From: Neocallimastix lanati (nom. inval.)
Lineage: Eukaryota; Neocallimastigomycota; Neocallimastigomycetes; Neocallimastigales; Neocallimastigaceae
DNA: 47,500 nt
Assembly (NCBI GenBank): GCA_016946835.1
Contig: JACVTC010000020.1
Coordinates: 1,080,001-1,127,500, forward strand
Direction of reading: 5' to 3'
Part shown: positions 13,069-28,379 of the stretch, piece after piece
Position numbering within the stretch: position 1 is the stretch's first letter
Layout: the number at the start of each line of letters is the position of its first letter
Notes under the pieces: model-generated
What the model was told of the DNA's origin: nothing
Seen by the model: only the letters and a program-made list of their open reading frames with translations
Databases searched by the model: none
Position numbers and translations under genes: made by a program

Positions 13069-13917
13069 GCATATAAGTAGTAATAAATATAAAATTTAAT
13101 TTTAAACATTGTAAAATAATTACTTATTTTTATTATAATAATTTAATTATTATTGTTTTTTATTGTTAATAATTTGTTTTTTAAATAAATAAAAAAAAAT
13201 TATAAAAAGTAATTTTTTAATATTTTGTGACCAATAATAAAAAGCTTTATTTAATAAAATTTATTACATTAAATTTAATTAATAAATAACGGAAAATTTA
13301 TATATTAAATTTATAAATTATGGAAATTATATATTAAATAAAATTAAAGTTTAATGTTAAAAAATTTTTGTTTAATATATGATATACAAATTTTAAAAAT
13401 TTTTACATTTATAAATTTTTACTATGCAACTATTATATAATATAATTTTCTTAATATCGTATTATCCATTATTTAGAATTGTAATATTTAGGGTATTTCC
13501 ATGATAATATATCGATAATAAGTTAATAGTAATATTGTTTTATATTTTAAAAAATGCTATTTAATAAAATTTGTAAAAATTTACAGAAAAAAAAGTAAAT
13601 TATTTATTTTTATTATTTACATAATTTAATAACTATAATATTCTAATTATTATAAGCATACATATAAATAAGTACTATATTTTATCGTTTTAGAAATACT
13701 TAATAGAACAAAAATAATGAAGTAATTTATTTTCAATTTAATTGTATATTCTTATTATAATTAATTATAAAGGTCATGATATTATATTTAAATTTTGGTA
13801 GACATAAAATTTTATATAAATAAAACATTTTTTAATCAAAGTTTATGGACGATTATTATTATAAAATATAAATATATTATAATAAAATTCATATTTTATT
13901 ACAATAATTATCAATAA

Positions 13918-13996
13918 TTAATAATTGAATAATAAATAATTGAATAATAAATAATTGAATAATAAATAATTGAATAATAAATAATTGAATAATAAA
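13918..13996. repeat. 15-bp tandem repeat AATAATTGAATAATA
   Basis: About five perfect copies with period 15, recognised by the recurrent TTGAATAATAAATAA core. It lies just upstream of the larger minisatellite. Confidence 0.9.
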
Positions 13997-14099
13997 TAAT
14001 AATAAGATAGAAATATTTATAAAAATAATAATAAACTTATTAAACATAATAAAAATTAGTATTTATAATATTTATAATAATAATAAATAATAATGAATA

Positions 14100-14216
14100 A
14101 TAGATAATAATAATAATAGGTAATGATAATAATAATAATAATAATAGGTAATAATAATAATAATAGGTAATAATAATAATAATAATAATAGGTAATAATA
14201 ATAATAATAGGTAATG

Positions 14217-14255
<39 letters not shown>

Positions 14256-14700
14256 GGTAATGATAATAGTAATAATAATAATAATAGGTAATGATAATAA
14301 TAAATAATAAGAATAATAAATAATAATAATAGGTAATGATAATAATAAATAATAATAATAGGTAATGATAATAATAAATAATAATAATAGGTAATGATAA
14401 TAATAAATAATAATAATAGGTAATGATAATAATAAATAATAATAATAGGTAATGATAATAATAAATAATAATAATAGGTAATGATAATAATAAATAATAA
14501 TAATAGGGTAATGATAATAATAAATATTAATAATAGGTAATGATAATAATAAATAATAATAATAGGTAATGATAATAATAAATAATAATAATAGGGTAAT
14601 GATAATAATAAATAATAATAATAGGGTAATGATAATAATAAATAATAATAATAGGTAATGATAATAATAAATAATAATAATATATAATACTAATAATAAA
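14100..14700. repeat. AGGTAATGATAATAATAA minisatellite, mostly 29-bp period
   Basis: About 600 bp of AAT-rich DNA punctuated by the core TAGGTAATGATAATAATAAA. In the right half (about 14325-14680) the period is a regular 29 bp over about a dozen copies, some with an extra G (TAGGGTAATG). In the left half the spacing is irregular, expanded by extra AAT units. The array probably arose from an AAT microsatellite that captured a GG-containing variant and then amplified it. Confidence 0.92.
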
Positions 14701-15063
14701 TAATAATAATAATGTCAAGTTATTTTGGAAAATTCAAAAATGTTGAAATTTATAATATGGTCCTAAATGGGCCATACAAAGATTAATACATTAAATTATT
14801 AAATTAAAATTAATATTAAATTAATAATTACAAAAATTTCATTATTTTATATGTAACTCCAATTTTATTAAATATTAAATATATTTTTTAATATTTTTCT
14901 TTAAATAAATAATTGTTTGTAAAAATAAAGTTATTAAAATTTTTATATTAATATATATTCATATATAAATACGTAAATTCCATAAAAATACACAATATAT
15001 TTAATATATTTATAAGTTATACATAAATATTTTTTTTAAGCATAATTGTAAAGATAAAAAAAA

Positions 15064-18511
<3,448 letters not shown>

Positions 18512-19056
18512 TAAAATTAAAAAAAAAAAAAAATAACTAATTGAAACAACGAGAACGATAATAACGACAATAACAAAAATAAAATAAAACATATTTATCG
18601 TAAATTAAATTAAATAATTATAAAATAATAATACATTAGTATCATTAGTGTAATTATATATTGGATATTGGATAAATGTTTGAATTATGTAATATATTAG
18701 AACATTTGTGATGTATTTCATATATTAAGATCAGTATAAAGAAGAAATTAGCTTTAATAAATGATTCATTAATGTAAATTTTTTAATTGTATATATTATT
18801 TATTTTCATTTTCATTTTTACTTATTTTTTATCGTACTCAAAACTTTTTATTAAATTAAATATTTATTTAAACATATTATAAAATTTATATGTTTTATTT
18901 TTAATTTTTTTTAATATGTTAATAATTAAATTATTAAATAATAATATAAATAAATAAATAAATAATTAATTAAATTAATAAATAAATAAATAAATAAATA
19001 AACGAATAGATAATATATATATATGTATATTTAAATTATTTTATTATTATTATTAT

Positions 19057-19088
<32 letters not shown>

Positions 19089-19558
19089 TTTTTTTTTTAA
19101 TTTTATTATTAGTTGTAGTAAATTCATCATGGTATTTTATATGATTATAATATTGTTAAAATGATTTTAAAGTTCTCATATTTATTACAATTTAAAATTT
19201 ATTCTGAAATACTTCAATTTTTATTCGTACTATAATTTCCTTTTATTATTATTCTTATAATATTTTTATTGCCTTTTTAGGTTTGAATTTTATGAATAAA
19301 TTTAAATTCTTATTATATTGAATTTATTATTTATTTTTTTATTTTATTTTATTTTTTTTTTTTTTGCTATACACTGTATGAAATGAATAATTTTAAAATT
19401 TCTATAAATCCTATATAGAATTATTATGAACACTTACATTTCATATAAATATTTTTATATAATAAATATAATAATATGAATGATATATATATATATATAT
19501 ATATAATTTATAAAACCATATCAATTAGTAATAGCCAATTTTTTTTTTTTTTTTTTTT

Positions 19559-19592
19559 AAAAAATAATTTATTATGAATTTGCAAAGATATA

Positions 19593-19636
<44 letters not shown>

Positions 19637-19671
19637 TAATTTATTATGAATTTGCAAAGATATATATTAAT
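19559..19671. repeat. Duplicated ~40-bp segment bordered by T-tracts
   Basis: AAAAATAATTTATTATGAAT followed by TTGCAAAGATATATATTAA occurs twice, at about 19560 and 19634. Each copy is preceded and followed by long poly(T). The pattern suggests tandem duplication of a unit that included the T-tract. Confidence 0.85.
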
Positions 19672-19718
19672 TTTTTTTTTTTTGAATAAATTTTTATATT
19701 AAAAAATAATATTATTAA

Positions 19719-19753
<35 letters not shown>

Positions 19754-20120
19754 TTTAATAATTCATTTGGTGAATGAAATAGAAATGTATAATACGTTTA
19801 ATTTATAATATATTAAATTATATTCAAATTCTAATAGAACTATATTGAATTTAATTAAAATTTTCTAAATTTTAATAACTATAAAAAGAAATAATCTTCA
19901 AATGTTAGTACTAATTTTCATAATAAAAAATAATAGTCTTCATAATAACCATATAATAAGCCTTGTAATAATAACAACAATAAGAATTCTTATAACAATA
20001 GCAATAACAATAACAACAATAATAATAATAATGAAAATAAAATATACTTTTTTAAAAAAAATTATATAAAATGATTAGATTTATAAGTCATAAAAGATAT
20101 ATCTATATATACTTTTTTAG

Positions 20121-20166
20121 TGTAATTAACTTCTGTATTGAGCTTTCAATACAGAAGTTAATTACA
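20121..20166. repeat. Perfect 21-bp inverted repeat (hairpin, 4-nt loop)
   Basis: The arm TGTAATTAACTTCTGTATTGA plus its exact reverse complement encloses a GCTT loop. 5' arm 20121-20141, loop 20142-20145, 3' arm 20146-20166. A perfect stem of this length with mixed sequence is not explained by AT bias. It lies at the left edge of a GC-richer island. Confidence 0.93.
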
Positions 20167-20364
20167 TACGGCTCCAAGAAGAAATGTGTAACGACGTGTG
20201 GAGGGGCGATGCTGTACTACTATGCCAGTATATCACACTAAACAGTTATATCTGTTATGGTCATAATGGGAGATGGGTATTCATTATGTGCATCTAAATT
20301 ACTTATTTTTTGAACTTTCAATTTCGATAAAGAATAAAGGAATTTCACTCTGATTCTTTATCAG
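20167..20364. ncRNA. Possible structured ncRNA or relic element (GC-richer island)
   Basis: The segment starting ACGGCTCCAAGAAGAAATGT is strikingly GC-richer than the kilobases on either side. It has no long ORF on either strand. It holds a small hairpin (AACAG 20241-20245 with CTGTT 20252-20256) and ends in a 10-bp stem (GATAAAGAAT 20326-20335 with ATTCTTTATC 20353-20362). With the 21-bp hairpin at its left edge this resembles a structured RNA gene or a small non-autonomous element. I could not match it to U1, U2, U4, U5 or U6 snRNA, SRP RNA, RNase P RNA or tRNA. The assignment as ncRNA is speculative. Confidence 0.3.
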
Positions 20365-20901
20365 ATTTTATATTTGGTGACATTGAACTGAATTATTTAA
20401 TATTTTATATTATATATATTTTTATTAGATTAAATGAATAAATTAATAAATGATTGAATAAATAAATAAGTAAATAGATAAATTGATAATTAAAAATACT
20501 AAAAATAAATAAAATTATGGCTCTACTAAATAATAAAAAACTTATTTATTTTAAATTTTATTTTTAATTAATTTAAAAATAATTTATATTTAAATATTTT
20601 TAATATTTAAACAGGTTTTATTATATTACTAAAATAAATAAAAATAAATTAATAAATAGTAAATATATATATATATAAATATATATATATAAACAAATAA
20701 ATATTATATTCTTATAGTTACTTATAAATAACATGTATTTTATGTTAGATGATTATTTCATTATTGTTAATTGTAATTATTCATTAATGTATAATATTAT
20801 ATTATATTGATTATTATATATAAATAACATAATTTGTTTAATATTACATTGATTAATTATATTGATAGTCTTGAAATGATATATATATTTTATTTACAGA
20901 T

Positions 20902-20950
<49 letters not shown>

Positions 20951-21047
20951 TTGTAAAAAATTGTTTATCTTTATTATTTGATTATGTTATGAAATTAAAT
21001 ATTGAATTTTTTTTTGTGATATTTATTAATATTGCTATCTTTTTAAT

Positions 21048-23677
21048 TTAAAGAAGATTTCCTTTTATATTTTGATCTAATTTTTTGAATAAATCATTAT
21101 AAATATTTTCATATGTTTTTTTAATGGTAGGTCTGCAATTTTTATCAGATGGAGTCAAAAGACCATTTTTATTAGTAAAAGGTTCAGAAATAAGTTCAAT
21201 AGCTTTAACTTGTTCGAAACCTTTAAGATTTTGTTCTTTACCTATCTCTCTTATATTGTCATATATTAAAGTTTTAATTTTTTCATTTTTGCAAATGTCT
21301 TTATCTGTTAATTCATCAGGAGAAGAACAGCTACCATCAGCTTTTAAACTTTCATCTTCATTTATTAAATCATTCAATTCATTTAATGATTTTTTCTTTA
21401 ATTTTTTTCTTATTTCTTCAAATTCTGGAACAATAATACCCACTAAACATGAGGCATAGGTATGACCTACAACACAACATTGAGAAACTAAGGTACTCAT
21501 ACAATAAATATTTTCTATATGTTCCGGTGAAACATATTCTCCCTGAGCAAGTTTAAATATAAATTTTTTTCTACCAATAATTTGAACCGTTTTATTAGGT
21601 AAAATTTTACCAATATCACCAGTATGGAACCAACCATTTTCATCAATTGTTTTTTTTGTTTCATTTAGATTTTTGTAATAACCTTTCATTACTGTTCTTC
21701 CTCTAATACAAATTTCTCCATATTCACAATCTGTATGATCATTTGGAACGAATTCGGATTCAGATATGGGGTCAAGTCTTAATTCATTACAAGAAAGTGG
21801 TACACCTACATGTGATCCATATGGGTATAAATAATCTCCCCAGAGAGAAAGGGTCGATACAGCACAAGTTTCAGTGGCACCATATCCTTCTAAAACAAAG
21901 CATCCCAAAGTAACACGAAGGAAGGTAATAATTTCCTCATCTAATGGAGCTGATCCTACAATAGTAACTCTTAAATTTCCTCCAAATTTATTTTGAATTT
22001 TTGAAAATATTAATTTATCCCAAATAGTTTGATTATGACAATATCCACTTTTTAAAAGTTTTAATTTTCTTTGGTAAGCAAAGTCGAACATGCTTCTTGA
22101 AAACATAGATCCTTTTTCTATAGTACTTTTAATGGCAGCATAAACTCTTGTAAGTAATCTTGGTACTGTTATAAATATACTTGGTTGTAAAACAGCAATA
22201 TCATCAACAATATTCATGACACTACCACTATAGAAACCAATTCTAGCACCTAAATAAGTTATAACAAAACATACAATTTGTTCTAATGTATGTGATAATG
22301 GAAGATAGCTAATATGACAATCGTTATTTGTAATTTTAAAGAATGGTGGAATTAAATCATTGGTAGCTGAACATGAATTTACAGTAAAATTCTTATGTGT
22401 TAAAAGAGCACCCTTTGGATTGCCTGTTGTTCCACTTGTAAAACAAATCATATATAATGTTTCTGGAACTGGTGGTACATGTGGTAATGATTTATTCTTT
22501 CCAGCTTCTTCAACTTTCTTCAAACTTACAATTTCAATACCTAAATCTAGTAAAAATTTGTAATATTTTCTAACATCTTTTAATTTTCCTGTTTCTGGAA
22601 TTTGCTCATAATCAATATCAAAAGTTCCTTTTTTGTATGGTAAATCAGTATTACATAATACAATATTTTTAAGATGTTTCGTTTTCAAAGTTAATGGTTC
22701 ATTTTCATTTCTTTCTTTTTTATCTTCATCTCCTGTACATGTAATTGTTTCTGTAATTTGCTTTAAAAATTCTAATTTAGTATTTAAAACAGTTAATTCT
22801 GTTATGTTTAATATATATCTAGCTGCTTTTTGAGAGAATGTTTCATATACAGGTACAGTTGCAAATGAATAGCAAATATTTCCCCATAAAATCATTAACC
22901 ATTCTTAAAATTTAAATAAAAAATATAATATAAATGAAAATTTTAAATAATTAATTACTTCTACCGTTATATAAAATTAAAGAATATATATATTAATTTT
23001 TTAATATTTACCTGGGCAATTTTTCATCATAATACCGACTAATGGTTCAACCCCATCTTGACCTTGTTGTTCTGGAGTCGGAGACTTTAAACCAAATAAG
23101 TTTATAAAACCACTACCAATATGTGTCATTTTTAGGGCAATATCCTCTTTTAAATTTTATAAAATAAAAATAATTTTTTTATTTAAATATAATTTATTTA
23201 TATTCTATTAATATATAATGAATCGATAAAAGAAAGTAAAGAAATAATACCATAAGTATAAAATTTATATGGTCCATCACCATTTTGACGATAACCTAAA
23301 TAATCACCACCTTTTTTTCTTCCATTTTCAAACATTTCATATAGAGTATATGTATCTGTACCATAACGAGTAGTATTATGTTCATTTAGTGGTGTAGATT
23401 TTCCACTATTTTATTATAAATTTATAATATTTTTATTATATATATTACAATTAACAATTAATATATTTGTAAAAAAAAAAAAAAAAGGAATATGATAATA
23501 TATATAATATAATAATAATGATTATATTTAAGGAATATATTTAATAATATCAAGAAGTCATGTTAACTACCGATAAATATTCTGACCATTTTCAATTGTT
23601 TTTATCATCTGTTCTTTTAAAATTTCAAAATCCGTTTTTTGTTGGATAATGTCATTTCTATTAAATAATATACCCAT
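21048..23677 (-). CDS. Long-chain acyl-CoA synthetase (4 exons)
   Basis: Long-chain fatty acid:CoA ligase (AMP-forming) that activates fatty acids to acyl-CoA for lipid synthesis or degradation. Exons in coding order: 23571-23677, 23251-23405, 23012-23146, 21048-22903. Total 2253 nt, 750 aa, close to the fungal/animal ACSL length. Key motifs: RYGTDTYTLYE in the N-terminal region; the AMP-binding loop TSGTTGNPKG (about residues 288-297); HISYLPLSHTLEQI; EGYGATETC (about 470); GWFHTGDIG (about 555); and the ACSL signature GRKKFIFKLAQGEYVSPEHI. All catalytic motifs are intact. The C-terminus KGNLL is not a peroxisomal SKL-type signal, and I see no clear signal peptide. The start ATG was chosen because the 107-nt first exon splices in phase into the RGKSTPLNE block. 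Three introns cluster at the 5' end. Confidence 0.93.
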
Positions 23678-23695
23678 TTTTCCCCCTATCTCTCT

Positions 23696-23731
<36 letters not shown>

Positions 23732-24001
23732 AATTATATGATATATCTTTTTATAATATATATATATATATATATATAATTGAAAAATTAAAAATATTTA
23801 AAATATTTAAATTATTAAAATGAAAAATAATTAATTAATATGATAATAAAATAGATGAAATAAAATAGATAATATATCTTTATTCATTTTATAGCTATTT
23901 TACTACTACTACTTTGACTATTGGTATTTTTTTGTAATTACTATAATAAAAACATTAAGTTATCAAAAAATTTATTTTATTAGAATAAATTTTTTTTTAA
24001 T

Positions 24002-24040
<39 letters not shown>

Positions 24041-24784
24041 GTTAATATTCAATGTATTATCATTACTTTTTTTTTTTAGATAGTTAAAATGAAATTTATA
24101 AATATTATTTAATTTAAATGAAATATAAATTGCTTTAAATGAAATAAATATTTAATTTTTATAATTTTTAATGATAAAACTGATATTGAGAATTGTTTTT
24201 CTGTAGTTATATATATATATGATATTATTAAAGTTATTATATGAATAATTCTACAATTAATAAATTATTAATAATATTAAATATTTTAAACTTTAATATT
24301 TTGATATAGTTTATTAAACTAATTAAATATTAACATAAAAAAAATATTTATATATGTTTATTATATGATATTAGTACTGGAATGATCTTTACTATTTACT
24401 AAAATATTTTTTATAATAATTAACTATCATTATTAAGAGTTTATTTATATTTATTATTTTTTAGCTCATTTAGTTTTATTATTATTTATAATATTATCAT
24501 AATAAATAATTTTATTTTATAATTTATATGTAATAAATCATAAATAAATATTTTGAACTATAAAGATAAAAGTAAAAATTTCAAGTTTTCATATTACTTT
24601 TTTTTTTTTTTTAATTAAAAATAAGGTTTTTATTATAATTAGTTATTATATATATTGAAATAAATTAAATTATAATATTTCAGAATAACATGATTTTTTT
24701 AATTTATAATTTTTTTAATCAAAATTTTATTTTTAATTTGACATATGAATTATATATAATAATATTTTTATATTTTCATCTTAA

Positions 24785-25015
24785 AGTGGGCCTCGAAGAA
24801 AACAAATTAATATCTAACTAAATGAAAGTATAGTATGGTACTTTCGAAAATGGGAAAATATTTAACCATGAAAAAGGTTTTTGTGAATATTAAGGAGATA
24901 GCTTGATATTCCAGGAGAAAAACCAAGGCTGAATATTAAACATTATATAAAGGAATCGAACCCCTAAAAAGTTTTCATTTTAAAGTTTTTATTTGGTCTT
25001 AAATCGAATGTAATG
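24785..25015. other. GC-richer patch with nested stem-loops, identity unknown
   Basis: Composition jumps at AAGTGGGCCTCGAAGAAAAC and falls back after about 25015. It contains stem GAAAGTA/TACTTTC (about 24825-24846). It also contains a nested two-helix structure: GGTTTTT 24876-24882 pairs with AAAAACC 24918-24924, and inside it GAATAT 24885-24890 pairs with ATATTC 24906-24911. A GGAATCGAACCCCT stretch near 24952 resembles the T-arm complement of a tRNA, but no tRNA fold surrounds it. It could be an RNA gene or a decayed insertion. Confidence 0.3.
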
Positions 25016-25089
25016 AATCCTATATCTAATTATTATGAAGATATGGAAATTAAGCTTGATTAGTATTTTTTTTTCATTAAGCTATTATA

Positions 25090-25409
25090 TTTAATAGTAA
25101 ATTAAATTATTTACCATCAAACGATGATAATGAATCTGTAAGTTCTACTAATAATATGATAGTATATTTGGTGAAGAAGAATCATGTTATTGTAAAGAAA
25201 ATGTAATGGATTCAAATGATATTAAATAATATTTCAAGTATGTTCAATTTCTTGAAAATAAAATTTATCAAAAATCTTTTAATAAAATAAATAATTTGTC
25301 TATGGAAAATAAAAAAAAGGAATGAAAGAATTTTTGGTTTTTAATAACAGATTGTCAAATTATATGAGAAAAGGTAAAACAACTTTATTAAGAAAAAAAC
25401 TTTTTCAGT
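25090..25409 (+). pseudogene. Decayed coding sequence, family unknown
   Basis: Coding-like composition on the plus strand broken by stops and frame changes. One frame reads YLPSNDDNESVSSTNNM. A shifted frame then reads IFGEEESCYCKENVMDSND and continues, past a stop, through YFKYVQFLENKIYQKSFNKI. I recognise no family. It sits immediately right of the GC-richer patch and left of the AAT microsatellite, so these may be parts of one decayed unit. Confidence 0.35.
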
Positions 25410-25458
25410 AATATTTTTTTATAAAATGTAATAGTCATCATTAATAAATAAATAGATA

Positions 25459-25803
<345 letters not shown>

Positions 25804-26174
25804 AATAAATAAATATATAAATAAATATATACATATAAATAAAAAAAATATAAATTATAAATCATGAAAATTTTAAAATTTTGTATTTGTCATATATATG
25901 AAGTAGAAATATCACAACAAAATAAATATCAATGTAATTTATTTTTTTTTATATTTTTATGAAGAATCTTCGAGATATTGTATTGAATTATAAATTAACA
26001 TTAATCATAAATGAATATGATTATTATTGTATAAAATATATGTATATTATTTTAAATTCATATTTTTATTATTCATATAAAACAGAATTATATAAACTAT
26101 TTTGTATATACATACTTATAACTATATAAATAGAAGCAATACAAATATATTTTTATTAAAAAAAGACTTAAATT

Positions 26175-26213
<39 letters not shown>

Positions 26214-26831
26214 TTTAATTGTTATTATTATTTTTTTTTTTATTAATTTAAAATTATTGTTTTTCAAATGTATTATAACATTTAATAATAAACTATTTAT
26301 TTATTTAAAAGAAAATAATATGGATATTTATTAATTAGAAATAATACTATAAATAATACAGAATTAATAAAACAGGAAAGAGAGTATAAAAATATTATAA
26401 AAATATAGAAATCCATTAAATAAATTTTTTAATAAATATTTATTGTATGGAATCTTAAAAACATCAAGAAATATATTTGTCATTGTAAAAATCTTTTTAA
26501 ATAGAAATAAATAAAACACTAAAAACTCTTATACTAAATAAACGTAATAATTATGTCAAAAACTAAACTATTATAATATTTTTATTATATATTTACTAAT
26601 ATTTTTGTTCTTAACTTCGAAATATATTTTTTCAATAAAAAAAAAAAATATACAATAAAAAATTAATGGTAATAATAATAGTGGGTTTTTAATACAATTA
26701 TTGCAAATATTTCTATTTTAATTAGATATTATAATATATTATTGTATATACACAATGATATGTATATATATTAAAGAAATAAATTATAGATCATTGATAT
26801 ATGAAAGTATAATATCATTATTTTGAAATAA

Positions 26832-26916
26832 TTATTTTTCTTTATCCACTCCAAATTCTGCTAAGTACTTTACGAAAGTTTCATATTTTTTTTTTATATC
26901 ATAATTCGTTCATAGT
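26832..26916 (-). pseudogene. Short coding-like fragment, possible terminal exon
   Basis: The minus strand reads NYDIKKKYETFVKYLAEFG then VDKEK and a stop, with a non-AT-biased codon pattern unlike the surroundings. It is only about 26 codons, with an in-frame stop just upstream and no convincing acceptor. It may be the remnant of a gene end; the family is unknown. Confidence 0.25.
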
Positions 26917-27463
26917 ATCAATTAAATATTTTTATTTTTATTTTTTTTTCATTAAATTGTTTAATAAGTTAGTATAATAGTTTTTTAATGCTAATTTAAT
27001 TTATACCAATGTAATGAATCAGTTAAATGCTTTAATTATAATTTTCTTTTAATATTTTGTTATTAATTTTTGAATAAGAATTTTAATCTTTATTTCTATA
27101 TTATTGTTTATTATTAATAAATATTTCAGTTAACTGAAATTTTTCAATTTAATTTATGAAATTTTCCTTTTTTAGTTAATTTATATTATTATTTGTTGAA
27201 TTTTAATTAATTTTAACTAAATTTAGTTATAATTAAAAAAAAAAAAAAAAAAAAAAATATTAAATATAAAAGTGTTAATAATAGTTCAATTTATATTTAT
27301 TAAAAATGAAATTAGAGATAAAGATAAATCGAATAATTCTTCTATATTTTAATCGATATAAAATTGTGATAAAAATGTTTACATAATACATTATTTAAAA
27401 AGTTATTATTAATATATTTTATTTTTATTGTATTTATTTTCAAATACTTTTATCAATAATTAA

Positions 27464-27595
27464 AATGAAAAAGAGAAAAATAATAGAAAATATGATGAGA
27501 ATGAAGAATTAATAAATAATACTATAAATAAAAAATTATTACAATCAGAAGCATTTTTAAAAGACTTATTTAATAATGCTTTCTTCGGTGTTTAG
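27464..27595 (+). pseudogene. Short Asn/Lys/Glu-rich open fragment
   Basis: A 43-codon open stretch ending in TAG and preceded by an in-frame TAA, without its own ATG. It ends in LLQSEAFLKDLFNNAFFGV, which looks protein-like. A similar short piece (IRDKDKSNNSSIF) lies at about 27310-27350 upstream. Either these are two exons of a small gene whose start I cannot place, or relics. No family is recognised. Confidence 0.25.
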
Positions 27596-28379
27596 TAAGA
27601 ACAATATACTAATACCATAAAAAAATGGAAACTTTAAAAAAAAAAAAAGATATCGTTTTTTATGTCAAAAATTATAAAAAATTAGTTTAGTTAATTATTA
27701 ACAATAAAAATATAAAAAATCGAAAAAATTAATAATTATTTATATAATGGGAATTATTATACATTTATAAAAGGAATAAATATTATTGTGGCGCATATTT
27801 TTAATTTATTTCTCTCAATTGTATTTAAATATGACTTAGTTAACACCTTTGAATAAATATTTTTTAAAAAAACTATTTTTTAATTGAATAAAATTCATTT
27901 GTAAAATTATTCTTTTGAAAGTCAATAATATATATTTATTAATTATTACTTACGTTTGTATATCATATATTGATTATAAACTGGGGCTTAAAAATGTTAT
28001 TTTTGTTTTTATTTAAATTTTTATTTTAATTTTTATTTTTATTTTTATTTTTATTAATATTTATATAATTTAAAGTTTCAGAAATGGATTAAGATATTTT
28101 TAATTTCTTTTTTTTAATATTGTAATTAATTAAAATAATTTAATTTATTTATATTTATTTTTTTTTAAAAATAAATTAAAAAACCAAAATTTTTAATTAT
28201 ATCTAATTGGTTAATATTTTTTATTTATGCTTTTGTCCAATCATAAACTGTAAAATATTTTTTGTATAATAAAAGAATTTTAAAAAAATTTTAAAAAAAT
28301 TTAAAAAAAAAAAAAATTGAAATATTTAATTAAAATTCATATTGATTAAAATTTTTTTTTTTTTTTTTAAAAAAAAAAA

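Larger units (their letters stand above)
13069..15063. other. Intergenic region dominated by AT minisatellites
   Basis: Downstream of the secreted-protein gene and upstream of the coiled-coil gene. Apart from the two tandem arrays listed separately (13918-13996 and 14100-14700), only AT-rich sequence is visible. A short GC-richer patch at 14745-14790 has no recognisable function. Confidence 0.6.
18512..21047. other. Intergenic region between convergent genes
   Basis: Lies between the 3' ends of the plus-strand coiled-coil gene and the minus-strand acyl-CoA synthetase gene. Mostly homopolymers and AT dinucleotide runs. It contains the duplicated poly(T) segment at 19559-19671 and the structured island at 20121-20364, both listed separately. 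No ORF is supported. Confidence 0.6.

Noticed and set aside
12147-13109. Long antisense open frame (320 codons) opposite the secreted protein
   Set aside because: It is the mirror of Pro/Gly-rich, period-three repeats. The sense frame has a signal peptide and meaningful modules, while the antisense has only repetitive Gly/Ser/Pro content.
13918-14700. CRISPR-like array of regular repeats
   Set aside because: There are no unique spacers. The intervening sequence is AAT microsatellite and the genome is eukaryotic.
24945-25020. tRNA suggested by a T-arm-like AGGGGTTCGATTCC on the minus strand
   Set aside because: The T-stem pairs poorly and no acceptor, D or anticodon stems can be formed with the flanking sequence.
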